Assembly (NCBI GenBank): GCA_943372995.1
Contig: CALSAQ010000007.1
Coordinates: 1-64,000 of the forward strand
DNA: 64,000 bases
Source: CAJBVG01 sp943372995
GTDB lineage: Bacteria; Bacteroidota; Bacteroidia; Sphingobacteriales; Sphingobacteriaceae
Direction: 5' to 3'
Positions 25,263 to 35,018 of this stretch are shown one piece after another. The position numbers and the translations under genes are program-made. Within the stretch, counting starts at the first letter, position 1. Each line of letters opens with the position of its first letter. A model generated the notes under the pieces. The model saw only the letters and a list, made by a program, of their open reading frames with translations, was not told the origin of the DNA and made no database searches.

Positions 25263-27086
25263 ATGAAAACCTATTTTAAAATACTCGCTTTCGCGCGACC
25301 ATTAAACCGTTTTGTACCCAAATACGCCATATTAGCGATATTAGCCGTCGTTTTTGGTTTGGCTAATTTTTCCCTTTTAATTCCTCTTTTGAATGTAATT
25401 TTCGAAAAGGTGGAACCTAGTAAAATTGTTACTGAGCCAAGTTTTAGTTTAAGTATCGATTATGCTAAACAACTTTTCGATTACTATTTCTTCCAGATAT
25501 TCAGCAAATATGGCCAGGGTGGCGCCTTACAATTTGTCTGCGGAATTATTATAATATCCGTGTTCTTTTCCAATTTATTCAAGTATTGGTCGCAACGAGT
25601 AATGACCAATATGAGAACTTATGTAGTAAAAAATATACGTGAAAGTTTATACAAAAAGATAACAGACCTACATGTGGGGTATTTCCATAATCAGCGTAAG
25701 GGAGATATTATGTCGAGTTTATCAAATGATGTAAATGAAATAGAGAGCTCCGTTGTAAGTTCTGTACAAGTAATATTCAGAGAGCCATTAATGATAGTGG
25801 GTTATATTGTACTGTTATTTACCATGTCGGTAAAGCTTACCTTATTTACCTTAATTGTATTGCCGGTATCGGGCTTAATTATTACCACTATTTCTCGTCG
25901 TTTAAGAAAAGATGCAAAGCAAGGTCAATTATTATTAGGAAATATATTAAGTATCATAGAAGAAACGATTTCAGGTATACGTATTATCAAAGCCTTTAAT
26001 GCCCAAAAGTATGTAAATAAGAAATTCGACGAACAAAATTCACAATACCGATCTGTACTTAAATCAATGTGGAACAAAAGAGAACTTGCTTCTCCCATTT
26101 CCGAATTTTTAGGTGTCGGGGTTGTGGTGCTTGTTATTCTCTATGGTGGTCAATTGGTATTACAAAATAAATCCGATTTAAATGCATCAGAATTTATTAC
26201 CTATATCATTTTATATTCACAAATATTGGTTCCTGCTAAAAACATTTCTTCTGCATTAACCAATATTCAAAGAGGCATTGCTTCTGGTGAACGCATCTTT
26301 AGCATTTTAGATACTAAAGTAAAAATTGAAGAAGATTCAAATGCAATTAGTATATCAGAATTTAAACATAAAATTTCGTACACCAATGTTTCTTTTCAAT
26401 ACGACGAGAAAAAAGTTTTAGACAATATTAATCTCGATATAGAAAAAGGAAAAATGATTGCATTGGTAGGGGCTTCTGGTGCTGGTAAGTCTACAATGGC
26501 CGATTTGCTTCCTCGTTTTTACGATGTTACTGATGGTGCTATAACTATTGATGGTATTGACATCCGTAAAATAAAATTATCAGACCTTAACCACCTCATG
26601 GGTATTGTAACCCAAGAATCCATTTTATTTAACGATACAGTATTTAAAAATATTTCCTTTGGTAATGAATTAGCTAGTGAAGAAGATGTTATTGAAGCTG
26701 CAAAAATAGCTAATGCTCATGAGTTCATTGTAAAATTAGAACAAGGTTACCATACTAATATAGGCGATCGTGGGACCAAACTTTCAGGAGGCCAACGTCA
26801 ACGACTATCCATTGCGAGAGCTGTATTAAAAAATCCACCAATACTAATTCTTGATGAAGCTACTTCAGCATTGGATACCGAATCAGAACGCTTAGTACAA
26901 GAAGCTATACAAAATCTTATGCGTAATAGAACCTCTGTGGTTATTGCGCATCGTTTATCTACCATTCAACATGCAGATCAAATTATTGTTATGCAAGGAG
27001 GAAAAATTATTGAGCAAGGTACACACTCCGAATTACTTGATGTAAATGGTGTTTACAGAAAGCTTAGTGAAATGCAGAGTTTTTAA
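25263..27086 (+). CDS. MsbA-like ABC exporter (permease fused to ATPase)
   Basis: The 607-aa half-transporter has an N-terminal six-helix exporter domain (about 1-330) and a C-terminal ATPase: Walker A LVGASGAGKSTM (about 402-413), Q-loop GIVTQESILFNDTVF, signature LSGGQRQRLSIARA (about 507), Walker B PPILILDEATSALDTES and the H-loop VVIAHRLST. The architecture and length match MsbA-type lipid A or lipid exporters, but multidrug or peptide exporters look alike. ATG 25263 (MKTYFKILAFARPLNRF) is preferred to a TTG four codons earlier. A methyltransferase gene follows by 24 bases. Confidence 0.88.
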   Translation: MKTYFKILAFARPLNRFVPKYAILAILAVVFGLANFSLLIPLLNVIFEKVEPSKIVTEPSFSLSIDYAKQLFDYYFFQIFSKYGQGGALQFVCGIIIISVFFSNLFKYWSQRVMTNMRTYVVKNIRESLYKKITDLHVGYFHNQRKGDIMSSLSNDVNEIESSVVSSVQVIFREPLMIVGYIVLLFTMSVKLTLFTLIVLPVSGLIITTISRRLRKDAKQGQLLLGNILSIIEETISGIRIIKAFNAQKYVNKKFDEQNSQYRSVLKSMWNKRELASPISEFLGVGVVVLVILYGGQLVLQNKSDLNASEFITYIILYSQILVPAKNISSALTNIQRGIASGERIFSILDTKVKIEEDSNAISISEFKHKISYTNVSFQYDEKKVLDNINLDIEKGKMIALVGASGAGKSTMADLLPRFYDVTDGAITIDGIDIRKIKLSDLNHLMGIVTQESILFNDTVFKNISFGNELASEEDVIEAAKIANAHEFIVKLEQGYHTNIGDRGTKLSGGQRQRLSIARAVLKNPPILILDEATSALDTESERLVQEAIQNLMRNRTSVVIAHRLSTIQHADQIIVMQGGKIIEQGTHSELLDVNGVYRKLSEMQSF

Positions 27087-27110
27087 TACTTTTTTCAAAA
27101 AAATCAGTTT

Positions 27111-28181
27111 ATGAGTGCAACACATTATAGTATTTTACAGTGCCCAGTTACGAAAGAAAGTTTATCAGAAGTAAAATACAGTGATATAAAAGATTCTCTA
27201 ATTCCTTTAACACTTCCATTTGATATTAATAAAATTGATTCTGGTCTTATTAATAGTTCTAGAACACTATTTTATCCAATTTTAAATGGAGTAATTCTGT
27301 TATTAGATTACTATTCAATCCCTTTAATTGGTAACGAAAAAAGGGTGAATATGAATTTCGATAAAAAACGTGTGTTCGATTATTATAACGATTTAAATGT
27401 TTTTATATCCGATGAATTAAATGTACAAACAGATTCAGCCAAATGGGTCGATTATAGGGAGGTATCTAGAGATTATATCAGAAACTCATTAAGTAATAGT
27501 GCTGAATTTATTCCTTCTGAAGGAGAGTATTTCTTAGACATTGCTTCAGGAACAGTTGGTTTCAGAGAATACGTAGAACTTTCGAAGAATTTCAAAACAA
27601 GAATATGTGTCGATATTTCTTATCCATCTTTGTTACATGCTAAACAAAACATGAAAGGACAAGACACGCTTTTTATTTGTGGCGATATAACAAATATTCC
27701 ACTTAAAGAAAATGTTTGCGACGTGGTCGTATCACACCACACTTTATACCATGTTCCAAAAGACGAACAAGCAAATGGTGTAAATGAAATGTACAGAGTA
27801 ACTAAACCAGGTAAAAAAGTACTGATAATATACTCATTCTTCTATCACTCTTGGTTAATGAATCTTACATTATTGCCAGTACAATTCTATAGAATAGCTA
27901 GGCACTTTGCAGGCAAAATATATGTAAGATTATTTAATAAAACTCCACGTTTATATTTCTATCCTCATTCGAGAAGATGGTTTAAAACAAACTTTAGCTT
28001 TAGTGAAAATATTGAAATTTATAACTGGAGAAGTTTAAATAAATTCTTCTTAAATGTTTTCGTTCATAAGAACTTTGGGGGTAAAAAACTATTAGATTAC
28101 ATATCCAAATTAGAAAAAACTAAGTCCAAATTTATGGGCAGTATTGGCGAATATGCAACAATAGTTATTAAGAAAGACTAA
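27111..28181 (+). CDS. SAM-dependent methyltransferase with N-terminal domain
   Basis: The 356-aa protein has a class I methyltransferase core in the middle: EYFLDIASGTVGFREYV (about 138-154), FICGDITNIPLKENVCDVVV, HHTLYHVPKDEQ and MYRVTKPGKKVLIIY. The first 80 or so residues (YSILQCPVTKESLSEV) are laid out like a Trm112-type cap, but only one Cys is present, so zinc binding is unlikely. A roughly 110-aa C-terminal extension is unassigned. The target is unknown; its position after an exporter suggests a lipid or glycan substrate. The 3' end overlaps hflX by four bases, tail to tail. Confidence 0.78.
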   Translation: MSATHYSILQCPVTKESLSEVKYSDIKDSLIPLTLPFDINKIDSGLINSSRTLFYPILNGVILLLDYYSIPLIGNEKRVNMNFDKKRVFDYYNDLNVFISDELNVQTDSAKWVDYREVSRDYIRNSLSNSAEFIPSEGEYFLDIASGTVGFREYVELSKNFKTRICVDISYPSLLHAKQNMKGQDTLFICGDITNIPLKENVCDVVVSHHTLYHVPKDEQANGVNEMYRVTKPGKKVLIIYSFFYHSWLMNLTLLPVQFYRIARHFAGKIYVRLFNKTPRLYFYPHSRRWFKTNFSFSENIEIYNWRSLNKFFLNVFVHKNFGGKKLLDYISKLEKTKSKFMGSIGEYATIVIKKD

Positions 28182-29341
28182 TACAAAAATCCACTGTTCG
28201 GATACTTCTCCTGATGCATTGTTTTTACTTTCTCGTAAAGTAAATTTCTAAACTCTTGTATGTTTTCATTTTTTAATGCTGAGATGAAAATTGCTGGCGC
28301 ATTAATTTTATTCATCCACGTACGTTTATAATCATCGAAGCTCATGGGTTGATCTTCATTTAAGTAAGCATCAATTTTATTAAAAACCATTATCGTTGGT
28401 TTGTCTAATGATTCCAAATCTTTTAGCGTTTCGTTTACGGTATTTATTTGGTCCTCGAAATTAGGATGCGACATATCCACCACATGCAATAATATATCTG
28501 CTTCTTTTACCTCTGCTAAAGTTGATTTAAAACACTCGATTAAATGATGTGGTAACTTTCTAATAAATCCAACAGTATCCGACAGTAGGAAGGGAACGTT
28601 TTCTATTACTACTTTACGCACAGTAGTATCAAGCGTTGCAAACAATTTATTTTCAGCAAACACTTCTGATTTACTTAGCATGTTCATAATAGTAGATTTA
28701 CCTACGTTAGTGTAACCTACCAATGCCACTCGAATTAAGTCCCCTCTATTACGTCTTTGAGTTTCATTCTGACGATCAATTTGCTCCAATCGATCTTCTA
28801 AAACAGATATCTTATTTAAGATGATGCGTCGATCTGTTTCTATCTGACTTTCACCTGGTCCTCGCATACCAATCCCCCCTTTTTGTCGCTCCAAGTGAGT
28901 CCACATTCGAGTAAGTCGAGGTAGTAAATACCTGCTTTGTGCCAATTCAACTTGTGTCTTCGCTTGTGCTGTTTGTGCTCTACCAGCAAAAATATCGAGA
29001 ATTAAATTGCTACGATCTAAGATCATCACCTTTAACTCTCTCTCAATATTTCTTAATTGTGATGGACTAAGTTCATCGTCGAATACAACAATGTCTATCT
29101 CCTCTACCTTCACATAGGTCATTATTTCTTCTAACTTCCCTTTCCCCACGTACGTACGTACATCTGGGCGTTGAAGTTTCTGTGTAAACTGTTTAATGGT
29201 TACCCCACCAGCGGTTTCTACAAGGAAGGCTAATTCCTCTAAGTATTCTTTTTCCTGCTCTTCCGTTTCGTCGGGTGTTATTACCCCAACTAAAATTACT
29301 CTTTCTTTTTTCTTCGCAGTATCGTATAATTTTTTTGCCAT
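28178..29341 (-). CDS. hflX: Ribosome-associated GTPase HflX
   Basis: HflX binds the 50S subunit and splits or rescues stalled ribosomes under stress. The 387-aa protein shows the N-terminal HflX domain (RPDVRTYVGKGKLEEI, FDDELSPSQLRNIE, ERELKVMILDRSNLILDIFA), the glycine-rich linker GGIGMRGPGESQIETDRR, and the G domain (G1 VGYTNVGKSTIMN, about 206-218; G3 DTVGFIRKLPHHLIE; G4 VFNKID). Its ATG overlaps the stop of the upstream cytochrome gene by one base (TAATG), so the two are translationally coupled. Confidence 0.95.
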   Translation of the reverse strand: MAKKLYDTAKKKERVILVGVITPDETEEQEKEYLEELAFLVETAGGVTIKQFTQKLQRPDVRTYVGKGKLEEIMTYVKVEEIDIVVFDDELSPSQLRNIERELKVMILDRSNLILDIFAGRAQTAQAKTQVELAQSRYLLPRLTRMWTHLERQKGGIGMRGPGESQIETDRRIILNKISVLEDRLEQIDRQNETQRRNRGDLIRVALVGYTNVGKSTIMNMLSKSEVFAENKLFATLDTTVRKVVIENVPFLLSDTVGFIRKLPHHLIECFKSTLAEVKEADILLHVVDMSHPNFEDQINTVNETLKDLESLDKPTIMVFNKIDAYLNEDQPMSFDDYKRTWMNKINAPAIFISALKNENIQEFRNLLYEKVKTMHQEKYPNSGFLY

Positions 29342-30039
29342 TAGTTTTGTGTACTGTCGGCAGTTGTAGTGGTATCTACTTTATTTTCTTCCGTGTGTAC
29401 CCTGAATGCTTTTACATATTCAGCAACTGCTAATATTTCCTGCTCTGTAAGTTGATCTTTATAAGCAGGCATTAAATTTCTTCCGTGTTTTATAATTCCA
29501 ATTAATCCTCTGTTTTCACACATCGAAGCTGTTAAATTAGAGGCTCCGTTTATTCCTGCTTTACCATCTTCACCATGGCATCTTAAACAAGTATTCACAT
29601 ATACTGCCTTACCATGTGCTAAGATATCATAGTTTGCATTTGCTGTATCTGTAACCACTTCCGACATGCTAGGCTTTCCAATTCCTAATTTAATGTCTTT
29701 TGTTTCCGAAACCCCATAAACATACAAGAACAATAATGTTGAAATAACAGCCATTGCTTTGTTGTTTTTCTTAAAGCCTATTATTCCAATTACTATACCT
29801 ATAATTACTAATGTAAGTTTTAAGTGGAACCATCCCCCCACATTACCCATACCAATATTTATAATTAAATAAATACCTGTAGCCAAAAATACAGTGCTGA
29901 TAATCATACTAAGCACTTTAGTCGCTTTTTTATAGCCTTCTAAAGAACCGCTGCCAATTAATAATAAAATCGTTTTTATTACATAATCCAACAAAAATAT
30001 TGATGCACTTGCAATGTGTATTGTTTTTATGATTTCCAT
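29341..30039 (-). CDS. SirB-like membrane domain fused to a monohaem cytochrome c
   Basis: The 232-aa protein has four transmembrane helices in its first 125 residues, similar to the SirB family (IKTIHIASASIFLLDYVIK, WFHLKLTLVIIGIVIG). A C-terminal c-type cytochrome follows, with haem motif CLRCH (about 150-154) and likely axial Met in NLMPAYKDQLTEQEI. The haem domain is predicted to face the periplasm, as a membrane-anchored electron carrier. ATG 30039 is chosen because a -7 box at 30057-30064 lies upstream of it; a TTG-type start at 30099 is rejected. The stop overlaps the hflX start. Confidence 0.82.
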   Translation of the reverse strand: MEIIKTIHIASASIFLLDYVIKTILLLIGSGSLEGYKKATKVLSMIISTVFLATGIYLIINIGMGNVGGWFHLKLTLVIIGIVIGIIGFKKNNKAMAVISTLLFLYVYGVSETKDIKLGIGKPSMSEVVTDTANANYDILAHGKAVYVNTCLRCHGEDGKAGINGASNLTASMCENRGLIGIIKHGRNLMPAYKDQLTEQEILAVAEYVKAFRVHTEENKVDTTTTADSTQN

Positions 30040-30056
30040 TTTAGGTGTTTTTTTTC

Positions 30057-30064
30057 CAAAGATA
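30057..30064 (-). promoter_or_regulatory. -7 promoter box for the cytochrome-hflX operon
   Basis: On the minus strand it reads TATCTTTG (TAnnTTTG), 17 bases before the cytochrome ATG at 30039. Confidence 0.5.
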
Positions 30065-30097
30065 GAATGAATATGCAATAAGGCAACAAAAAGCAAC

Positions 30098-30127
30098 AAA
30101 AAAAGCCTGCTCCTAACGGAAACAGGC
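30098..30127 (-). terminator. Rho-independent terminator of the 116-aa secreted protein gene
   Basis: Read on the minus strand: stem GCCTG / CAGGC (30123-30127 with 30105-30109) around a 13-base loop, followed by seven T (30098-30104). It lies 29 bases after the stop of the gene ending at 30156 and just upstream of the cytochrome promoter. Confidence 0.75.
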
Positions 30128-30155
30128 CCCCTATAAACGTCAAATTATGATGTTC

Positions 30156-30506
30156 TTATAACAATTGAAAATTCAGTTTTAATACATAAACTTCGTCTTC
30201 ATCAATTTCAGGTGTAGATAATTGTACATTTTCCAATTGATCCATTACATATTTCTTTACTCTCTCGTCAGTCTGATTCGTGTTTAACACATTTAAACTT
30301 CCATCTTCTTTTACTTTGAACTCTACCAATAGTTGTGCTTTTTTCACACCATCAGTTTTCAAGAAAGCTGGGAATTGAATTTTTGATTTAACCATTTTAA
30401 CAACGGCTTCATTAGTAGTTTGTGCAGTATATTTTTCCGCTGCAAAACCTTGTGCTATTACACCCAATACTAAGAGTGTTAATAGGGTAAACAATTTCGT
30501 TTTCAT
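30156..30506 (-). CDS. Small exported protein with TonB C-terminal-like domain
   Basis: The 116-aa protein has a signal peptide (MKTKLFTLLTLLVLGVIAQGFAA). The mature part has the pattern IQFPAFLKTDGVKKAQLLVEFKV followed by KEDGSL, which resembles the TonB carboxy-terminal fold (a helix, then strands with V.F.V..DG.L). It is too short to span the periplasm as a TonB. Small orphan proteins of this design are frequent in Bacteroidota; function is unknown. ATG 30506 gives a normal signal peptide. It is monocistronic, with a -7 box at 30555-30562 and its own terminator. Confidence 0.65.
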   Translation of the reverse strand: MKTKLFTLLTLLVLGVIAQGFAAEKYTAQTTNEAVVKMVKSKIQFPAFLKTDGVKKAQLLVEFKVKEDGSLNVLNTNQTDERVKKYVMDQLENVQLSTPEIDEDEVYVLKLNFQLL

Positions 30507-30554
30507 TTTTTTATTAATTAAGGTGAACAATCTTTGTTTTATTATTTCGACACC

Positions 30555-30562
30555 CAAAAGTA
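30555..30562 (-). promoter_or_regulatory. -7 promoter box for the 116-aa secreted protein
   Basis: On the minus strand it reads TACTTTTG, matching TAnnTTTG. It predicts a leader of about 40 nt before the ATG at 30506. Confidence 0.45.
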
Positions 30563-30756
30563 CTACGACCCTGTAAATTAGAAGTTAATTTTTTGTAACG
30601 TTGATAATACATCAATGTAAAAAACATATGACTGTAACAAGCATGATATACAGTCGTTTATATGCTGTTTAAACGCGGTTTTTTTGCACTCTCTTTTCTC
30701 CCTATATATGTTTAATGTTAATATTATTTTATATTAGTTATTCATATATATATAAC

Positions 30757-33735
30757 ATGAAAAAAATCTACACCTTTTTTCTTTTTACCTTTTTCTGTTT
30801 ACACTTGGCAAAAGCACAAGAAACATTCCCAGTTAATGGTGTAAAAGATGTCAGACCAAATGTGTATGCATTTACCAATGCCACTGTAGTTGTGAACTCA
30901 ACAACTAAAATTGAAAATGCTACCCTCTTAATTAAAAATGGAATTATTGAAAATGTAGGTCCATCTGTTAGTCCTCCAAAAGGTGCTATCATTATCGATT
31001 GTAAGGGCAAAACCATTTACCCTTCATTTATCGATATTTACACAAACTACGGTCAAGTAGAAAACAAAAGAAACAGAGGCGATAATAGAGGCCCTCAATT
31101 CTTATCCAACAAAAAAGGTGCATACCATTGGAACGAGGCAATTCGCCCTGAGTTTGATGCTAAGCTTGCCTTTGCTGTAAATAGCGATAAAGCGAATAAT
31201 TACCGCGACCAAGGTTTCGGGGCTGTATTGAGTTTTCAAAAAGATGGTATCGCCAGAGGTACTTCTGTACTTGTAAACCTTAATGATGATAAAGAAAATA
31301 ATGTGATTTTAAAATCTGATGTGAGTGCACACTACTCTTTTAGCAAAGGAACATCTAGTCAGGATTACCCTAGCTCACTTATGGGCAGCATCGCCTTACT
31401 TCGTCAGACTTTTTACGATGCTAATTGGTATGCTAAAAACAATGTTGAAGTAAACTACTCTTATGAAGCAATAAATAAACAAACTGCCTTACCTAAAATT
31501 TTTGAGTGCAGCGATTTATATGATGTGTTTCGTGCAAATAAAATTGCAAAAGAATTTAACTACTCTTTTATTTACAAAACAAATGGCAACGATTATCAAC
31601 GCTTAGCTGACTTAAAAGCAATAAATGCTTCTTTAATTATAAGCTTAAATTATCCAACCGCCTACGATGTAGAAGATTATTATGATGTGAATTCCATCGG
31701 TATTGCCGATTTAAAGCACTGGGAGTTGGCTCCATACAATCCTGCATATTTAGCAAAAGAGAAAATCCCTTTTGCCATTACCATTAATGATTTAAAAAGC
31801 GCCAACGATTTTTGGCCAAACTTGCGCAAAGCAATAAAAAACGGATTATCTGAGCAAGTTGCTTTAGATGCTTTAACAAAAGTGCCTGCACAGATGATAA
31901 ATGCTTCGACTATGCTTGGGGAATTAAAAGCTGGCATGAAAGCTAATTTTATTATTACTACTGGAAATCTGTTTACAAATAATGAGGCAATTATCCTATC
32001 TAATTGGGTAGCAGGAGTAGAGCATAGCATCGAAAAAGAAAAAACGATGGACATCCGCGGTACCTATGCCATGGAAGTTGGCGACAAAAAATTCTCTTTA
32101 GAATTAAGCGGATCTAAAGACAAACCCGAATGGACCATAACCGATGCCGATAGTGTTAAAACAAAACTAAACAGCAATTGGAATAACAATATTGTTGCAC
32201 TGGTTTTTCAACCTAGCGATTCTACCATAACTTCAAGAATAAGACTTAGTGGTACAATAGTACCAGGTGCTACGCTTAAAATCGCTGGTCAAGGTAGTTT
32301 AAATGGTACAACAGTAAGTTGGAATGCAACGCGCACCAAATTATATACAGAAAAAGCTGAAGAGAAATCTGAAGAGAAAAAAGCAAATGCCGAAGTAGGT
32401 ACTATCATTTATCCATTCTCTGCATATGGAAGTGCAACCCTACCTAAAGCTGAAAAATACTTGATAAAAAATGCTACAGTTTGGACCAACGAAAAAGAAG
32501 GTAAAATTGAAGACGCAGACGTATTAATTGCTGGCGGTAAAATTGTTAATGTTGGCAAAAATTTATCTGACGCAAGCGCTAAAGTAATAGATGGAAAAGG
32601 TAAACACGTCACGCCTGGTATTATCGACGAGCATTCGCACATTGCTATAAGTAGAGGTGTAAACGAAGGAACACAAGCTGTAACTTCAGAAGTAAGAATT
32701 GGTGATGTATTAGATCCAGAAGATGTAAATATATACAGACAATTAGCCGGTGGTGTTACCACTTCGCATTTATTACATGGCTCTGCTAATCCAATTGGCG
32801 GACAAACTGCTCTAATAAAATTACGCTACGGTAAAAATGCTGAGGAGTTGAAATTTGAAGGTGCTGATGGATTTATAAAATTCGCATTAGGTGAAAACGT
32901 AAAACAAAGTAATTGGGGCGACGATCAACACGATCGTTTCCCTCAAACACGTATGGGTGTTGAGCAAGTATTTGTAGATGCCTTTAATCGTGCTCGCGAA
33001 TACGAAAAAAATAAAACCGCAAGAAAAGATTTAGAGCTTGACGCTTTAGTTGAAATCATGAATAAAAAGCGTTTCATCACTTGTCACTCTTATGTACAAT
33101 CGGAGATTAATATGTTGATGAAAGTTGCCGATCAATTTAACTTCCCTGTAAATACCTTCACACATATTCTTGAAGGTTATAAAGTGGCTGATAAAATGAA
33201 AACTCATGGATCCAATGCTTCTACATTTTCCGATTGGTGGGCATATAAATACGAAGTGGTAGACGCCATTCCTTATAATGCTGCTATAATGGTAAAGCAA
33301 GGTCTAAATGTTTCTATTAATTCTGATGATGCTGAAATGGCTCGTCGCTTAAATCAAGAAGCAGCTAAGACCATAAAATATGGTGGACTAAGTGAAGAAG
33401 AGGCTTTAAAATTAGTAACGCTTAACCCTGCCAAAATGCTCCATATCGATAATAGAGTTGGTAGTATTAAGGCTGGTAAAGATGCTGATATTGTATTGTG
33501 GAATGATCATCCACTATCTATATATGCTAAGCCATTAAAAACATTTGTTGATGGTATCGATTATTATGATGCTCAAAAAGATGAAGAGATGAGAGCTTCA
33601 ATGAGAAAAGAAAAAGAACGTATCATTCAGAAATTATTAGCTGAAAAGAAATTAGGTATGCCTACTCAAAAGCCATCAAAGCCTGAGAAAAAACTATACC
33701 ACTGCGACGATACAGAAGTTGAATCTATTTATTAA
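30757..33735 (+). CDS. Exported two-module amidohydrolase
   Basis: The 992-aa protein has a signal peptide (MKKIYTFFLFTFFCLHLAKAQ) and two amidohydrolase-superfamily modules. The first (about 30-430) keeps the composite-sandwich edge (IIDCKGKTIYPSFIDIYTNYG), but its HxH position reads IYTNY, so metal ligands are missing. The second (about 570-960) looks catalytic: GIIDEHSHIAISRG (His at about 626 and 628), ITCHSYVQSE, FTHILEGYK and NVSINSDDAEMARRLNQEAA. It is probably an imidazolonepropionase/prolidase-like metal hydrolase acting in the periplasm, substrate unknown. A related single-module gene follows after 11 bases and is surely cotranscribed. ATG 30757 replaces an upstream alternative start. 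Confidence 0.85.
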   Translation: MKKIYTFFLFTFFCLHLAKAQETFPVNGVKDVRPNVYAFTNATVVVNSTTKIENATLLIKNGIIENVGPSVSPPKGAIIIDCKGKTIYPSFIDIYTNYGQVENKRNRGDNRGPQFLSNKKGAYHWNEAIRPEFDAKLAFAVNSDKANNYRDQGFGAVLSFQKDGIARGTSVLVNLNDDKENNVILKSDVSAHYSFSKGTSSQDYPSSLMGSIALLRQTFYDANWYAKNNVEVNYSYEAINKQTALPKIFECSDLYDVFRANKIAKEFNYSFIYKTNGNDYQRLADLKAINASLIISLNYPTAYDVEDYYDVNSIGIADLKHWELAPYNPAYLAKEKIPFAITINDLKSANDFWPNLRKAIKNGLSEQVALDALTKVPAQMINASTMLGELKAGMKANFIITTGNLFTNNEAIILSNWVAGVEHSIEKEKTMDIRGTYAMEVGDKKFSLELSGSKDKPEWTITDADSVKTKLNSNWNNNIVALVFQPSDSTITSRIRLSGTIVPGATLKIAGQGSLNGTTVSWNATRTKLYTEKAEEKSEEKKANAEVGTIIYPFSAYGSATLPKAEKYLIKNATVWTNEKEGKIEDADVLIAGGKIVNVGKNLSDASAKVIDGKGKHVTPGIIDEHSHIAISRGVNEGTQAVTSEVRIGDVLDPEDVNIYRQLAGGVTTSHLLHGSANPIGGQTALIKLRYGKNAEELKFEGADGFIKFALGENVKQSNWGDDQHDRFPQTRMGVEQVFVDAFNRAREYEKNKTARKDLELDALVEIMNKKRFITCHSYVQSEINMLMKVADQFNFPVNTFTHILEGYKVADKMKTHGSNASTFSDWWAYKYEVVDAIPYNAAIMVKQGLNVSINSDDAEMARRLNQEAAKTIKYGGLSEEEALKLVTLNPAKMLHIDNRVGSIKAGKDADIVLWNDHPLSIYAKPLKTFVDGIDYYDAQKDEEMRASMRKEKERIIQKLLAEKKLGMPTQKPSKPEKKLYHCDDTEVESIY

Positions 33736-33746
33736 TTCGAAGAATC

Positions 33747-35018
33747 ATGAAAAAAACGATATATACATTTATTGCTGTAACACTAATATCAGCAAACATA
33801 ATGGCGCAGAAGCCAGCTGTTAAAAACGACAAAAAAGTAGTGATTAAAAATGCTACCATACATGTTGGTAATGGAACGGTTTTAGAAAATGCAAGTATAG
33901 CATTTGATAAAGGTGTAATTACAGACATTGGTGCGAAAAATATTGATGAGGCTAATGCTACCGTAATCGACGCTAAAGGTAAACATGTTTACCCTGGTAT
34001 CATTTCTGCAGATAGTAGATTAGGCTTAGAAGAAATTGAAGCTGTTCGTGCTACTTTAGACTACGCTGAAGTTGGTGATATTAATCCCAATGTAAGATCT
34101 GTTATTGCTTACAATACCGATTCTCGCATCACTCCAACAGTAAGATCTAATGGTGTGTTATTAGCACTATCGGTTCCAGAGGGTGGCATAATGCCAGGCA
34201 CTTCTTCTGTAATGAAGTTAGATGGTTGGAACTGGGAAGACGCTGTTTATAAAACAGATGCTGCAACTCAATTAAATTGGCCAAGCATGACCATTCGTAA
34301 AGCTTGGTGGGCTCCGCCAGCAGAAGAACAACGTAAACGTTCGGCAGAAGAAATGGCTTTAATTAAGAAATTCTTCGATGAAGCAAAAGCGTATCATGAA
34401 CTCGGAACTGCTAACCCCATTAACTTAAAACTGGAAGCCATGAAACCTGTTTTCACTGGACAAAAAAAGCTGTTCATTTCTGCAGCTACAGCAAAAGAAA
34501 TTACCTCTGCTGTTATCTTTGCTAAATCATACGGTATAACTCCTGTTATTCTTGGAGCTCAAGAATCGTATATGGTTGCCGACTTTTTAAGAGAACAAAA
34601 CGTTGGTGTTATTTATGTCAACTCACATTCTCTTCCTCAAAATGAAGACGATGATGTAGATTTACCTTACAAAATTCCAAAATTGTTACACGATAAAGGC
34701 GTTGTGTACTGCTTGTCGATTAACGGAAGTTGGCAACAAAGAAATTTACCATTTCTTGCTGGCACAACTGCTGCTTATGGTTTAACAAAAGAACAAGCAT
34801 TAAAGTCTATCACTTCTAATACTGCAAAAATTTTAGGTATAGATAAAACTACTGGAACATTAGAAGTTGGTAAAGATGCTAACATACTAATCAGCGACGG
34901 TGATTTGTTAGATATGAGAACATCTAATGTAAGTACTGCTTTTATAAAAGGTAATACTATAGATTTAGATAATGTACAAAAAGCTTTGTACAGAAAGTTT
35001 ACAGAAAAATATAAATAA
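33747..35018 (+). CDS. Exported amidohydrolase-like protein, probably non-catalytic
   Basis: The 423-aa protein has a signal peptide (MKKTIYTFIAVTLISANIMAQ). The amidohydrolase scaffold is clear at both ends: VIDAKGKHVYPGIISADSRLGLEE and GLTKEQALKSITSNTAKILG...TGTLEVGKDANILISDG. At the HxH position it has Asp-Ser-Arg (about residue 85), and the later metal-ligand His and Asp motifs are not recognisable. It may be a partner or regulatory subunit of the preceding two-module enzyme, or bind a ligand without hydrolysis. It resembles the degenerate first module of that protein. Confidence 0.8.
   Translation: MKKTIYTFIAVTLISANIMAQKPAVKNDKKVVIKNATIHVGNGTVLENASIAFDKGVITDIGAKNIDEANATVIDAKGKHVYPGIISADSRLGLEEIEAVRATLDYAEVGDINPNVRSVIAYNTDSRITPTVRSNGVLLALSVPEGGIMPGTSSVMKLDGWNWEDAVYKTDAATQLNWPSMTIRKAWWAPPAEEQRKRSAEEMALIKKFFDEAKAYHELGTANPINLKLEAMKPVFTGQKKLFISAATAKEITSAVIFAKSYGITPVILGAQESYMVADFLREQNVGVIYVNSHSLPQNEDDDVDLPYKIPKLLHDKGVVYCLSINGSWQQRNLPFLAGTTAAYGLTKEQALKSITSNTAKILGIDKTTGTLEVGKDANILISDGDLLDMRTSNVSTAFIKGNTIDLDNVQKALYRKFTEKYK

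Noticed and set aside
31680..32762. Minus-strand frames opposite the two-module amidohydrolase
   Set aside because: They lie wholly inside a well-supported plus-strand gene and have no family features.
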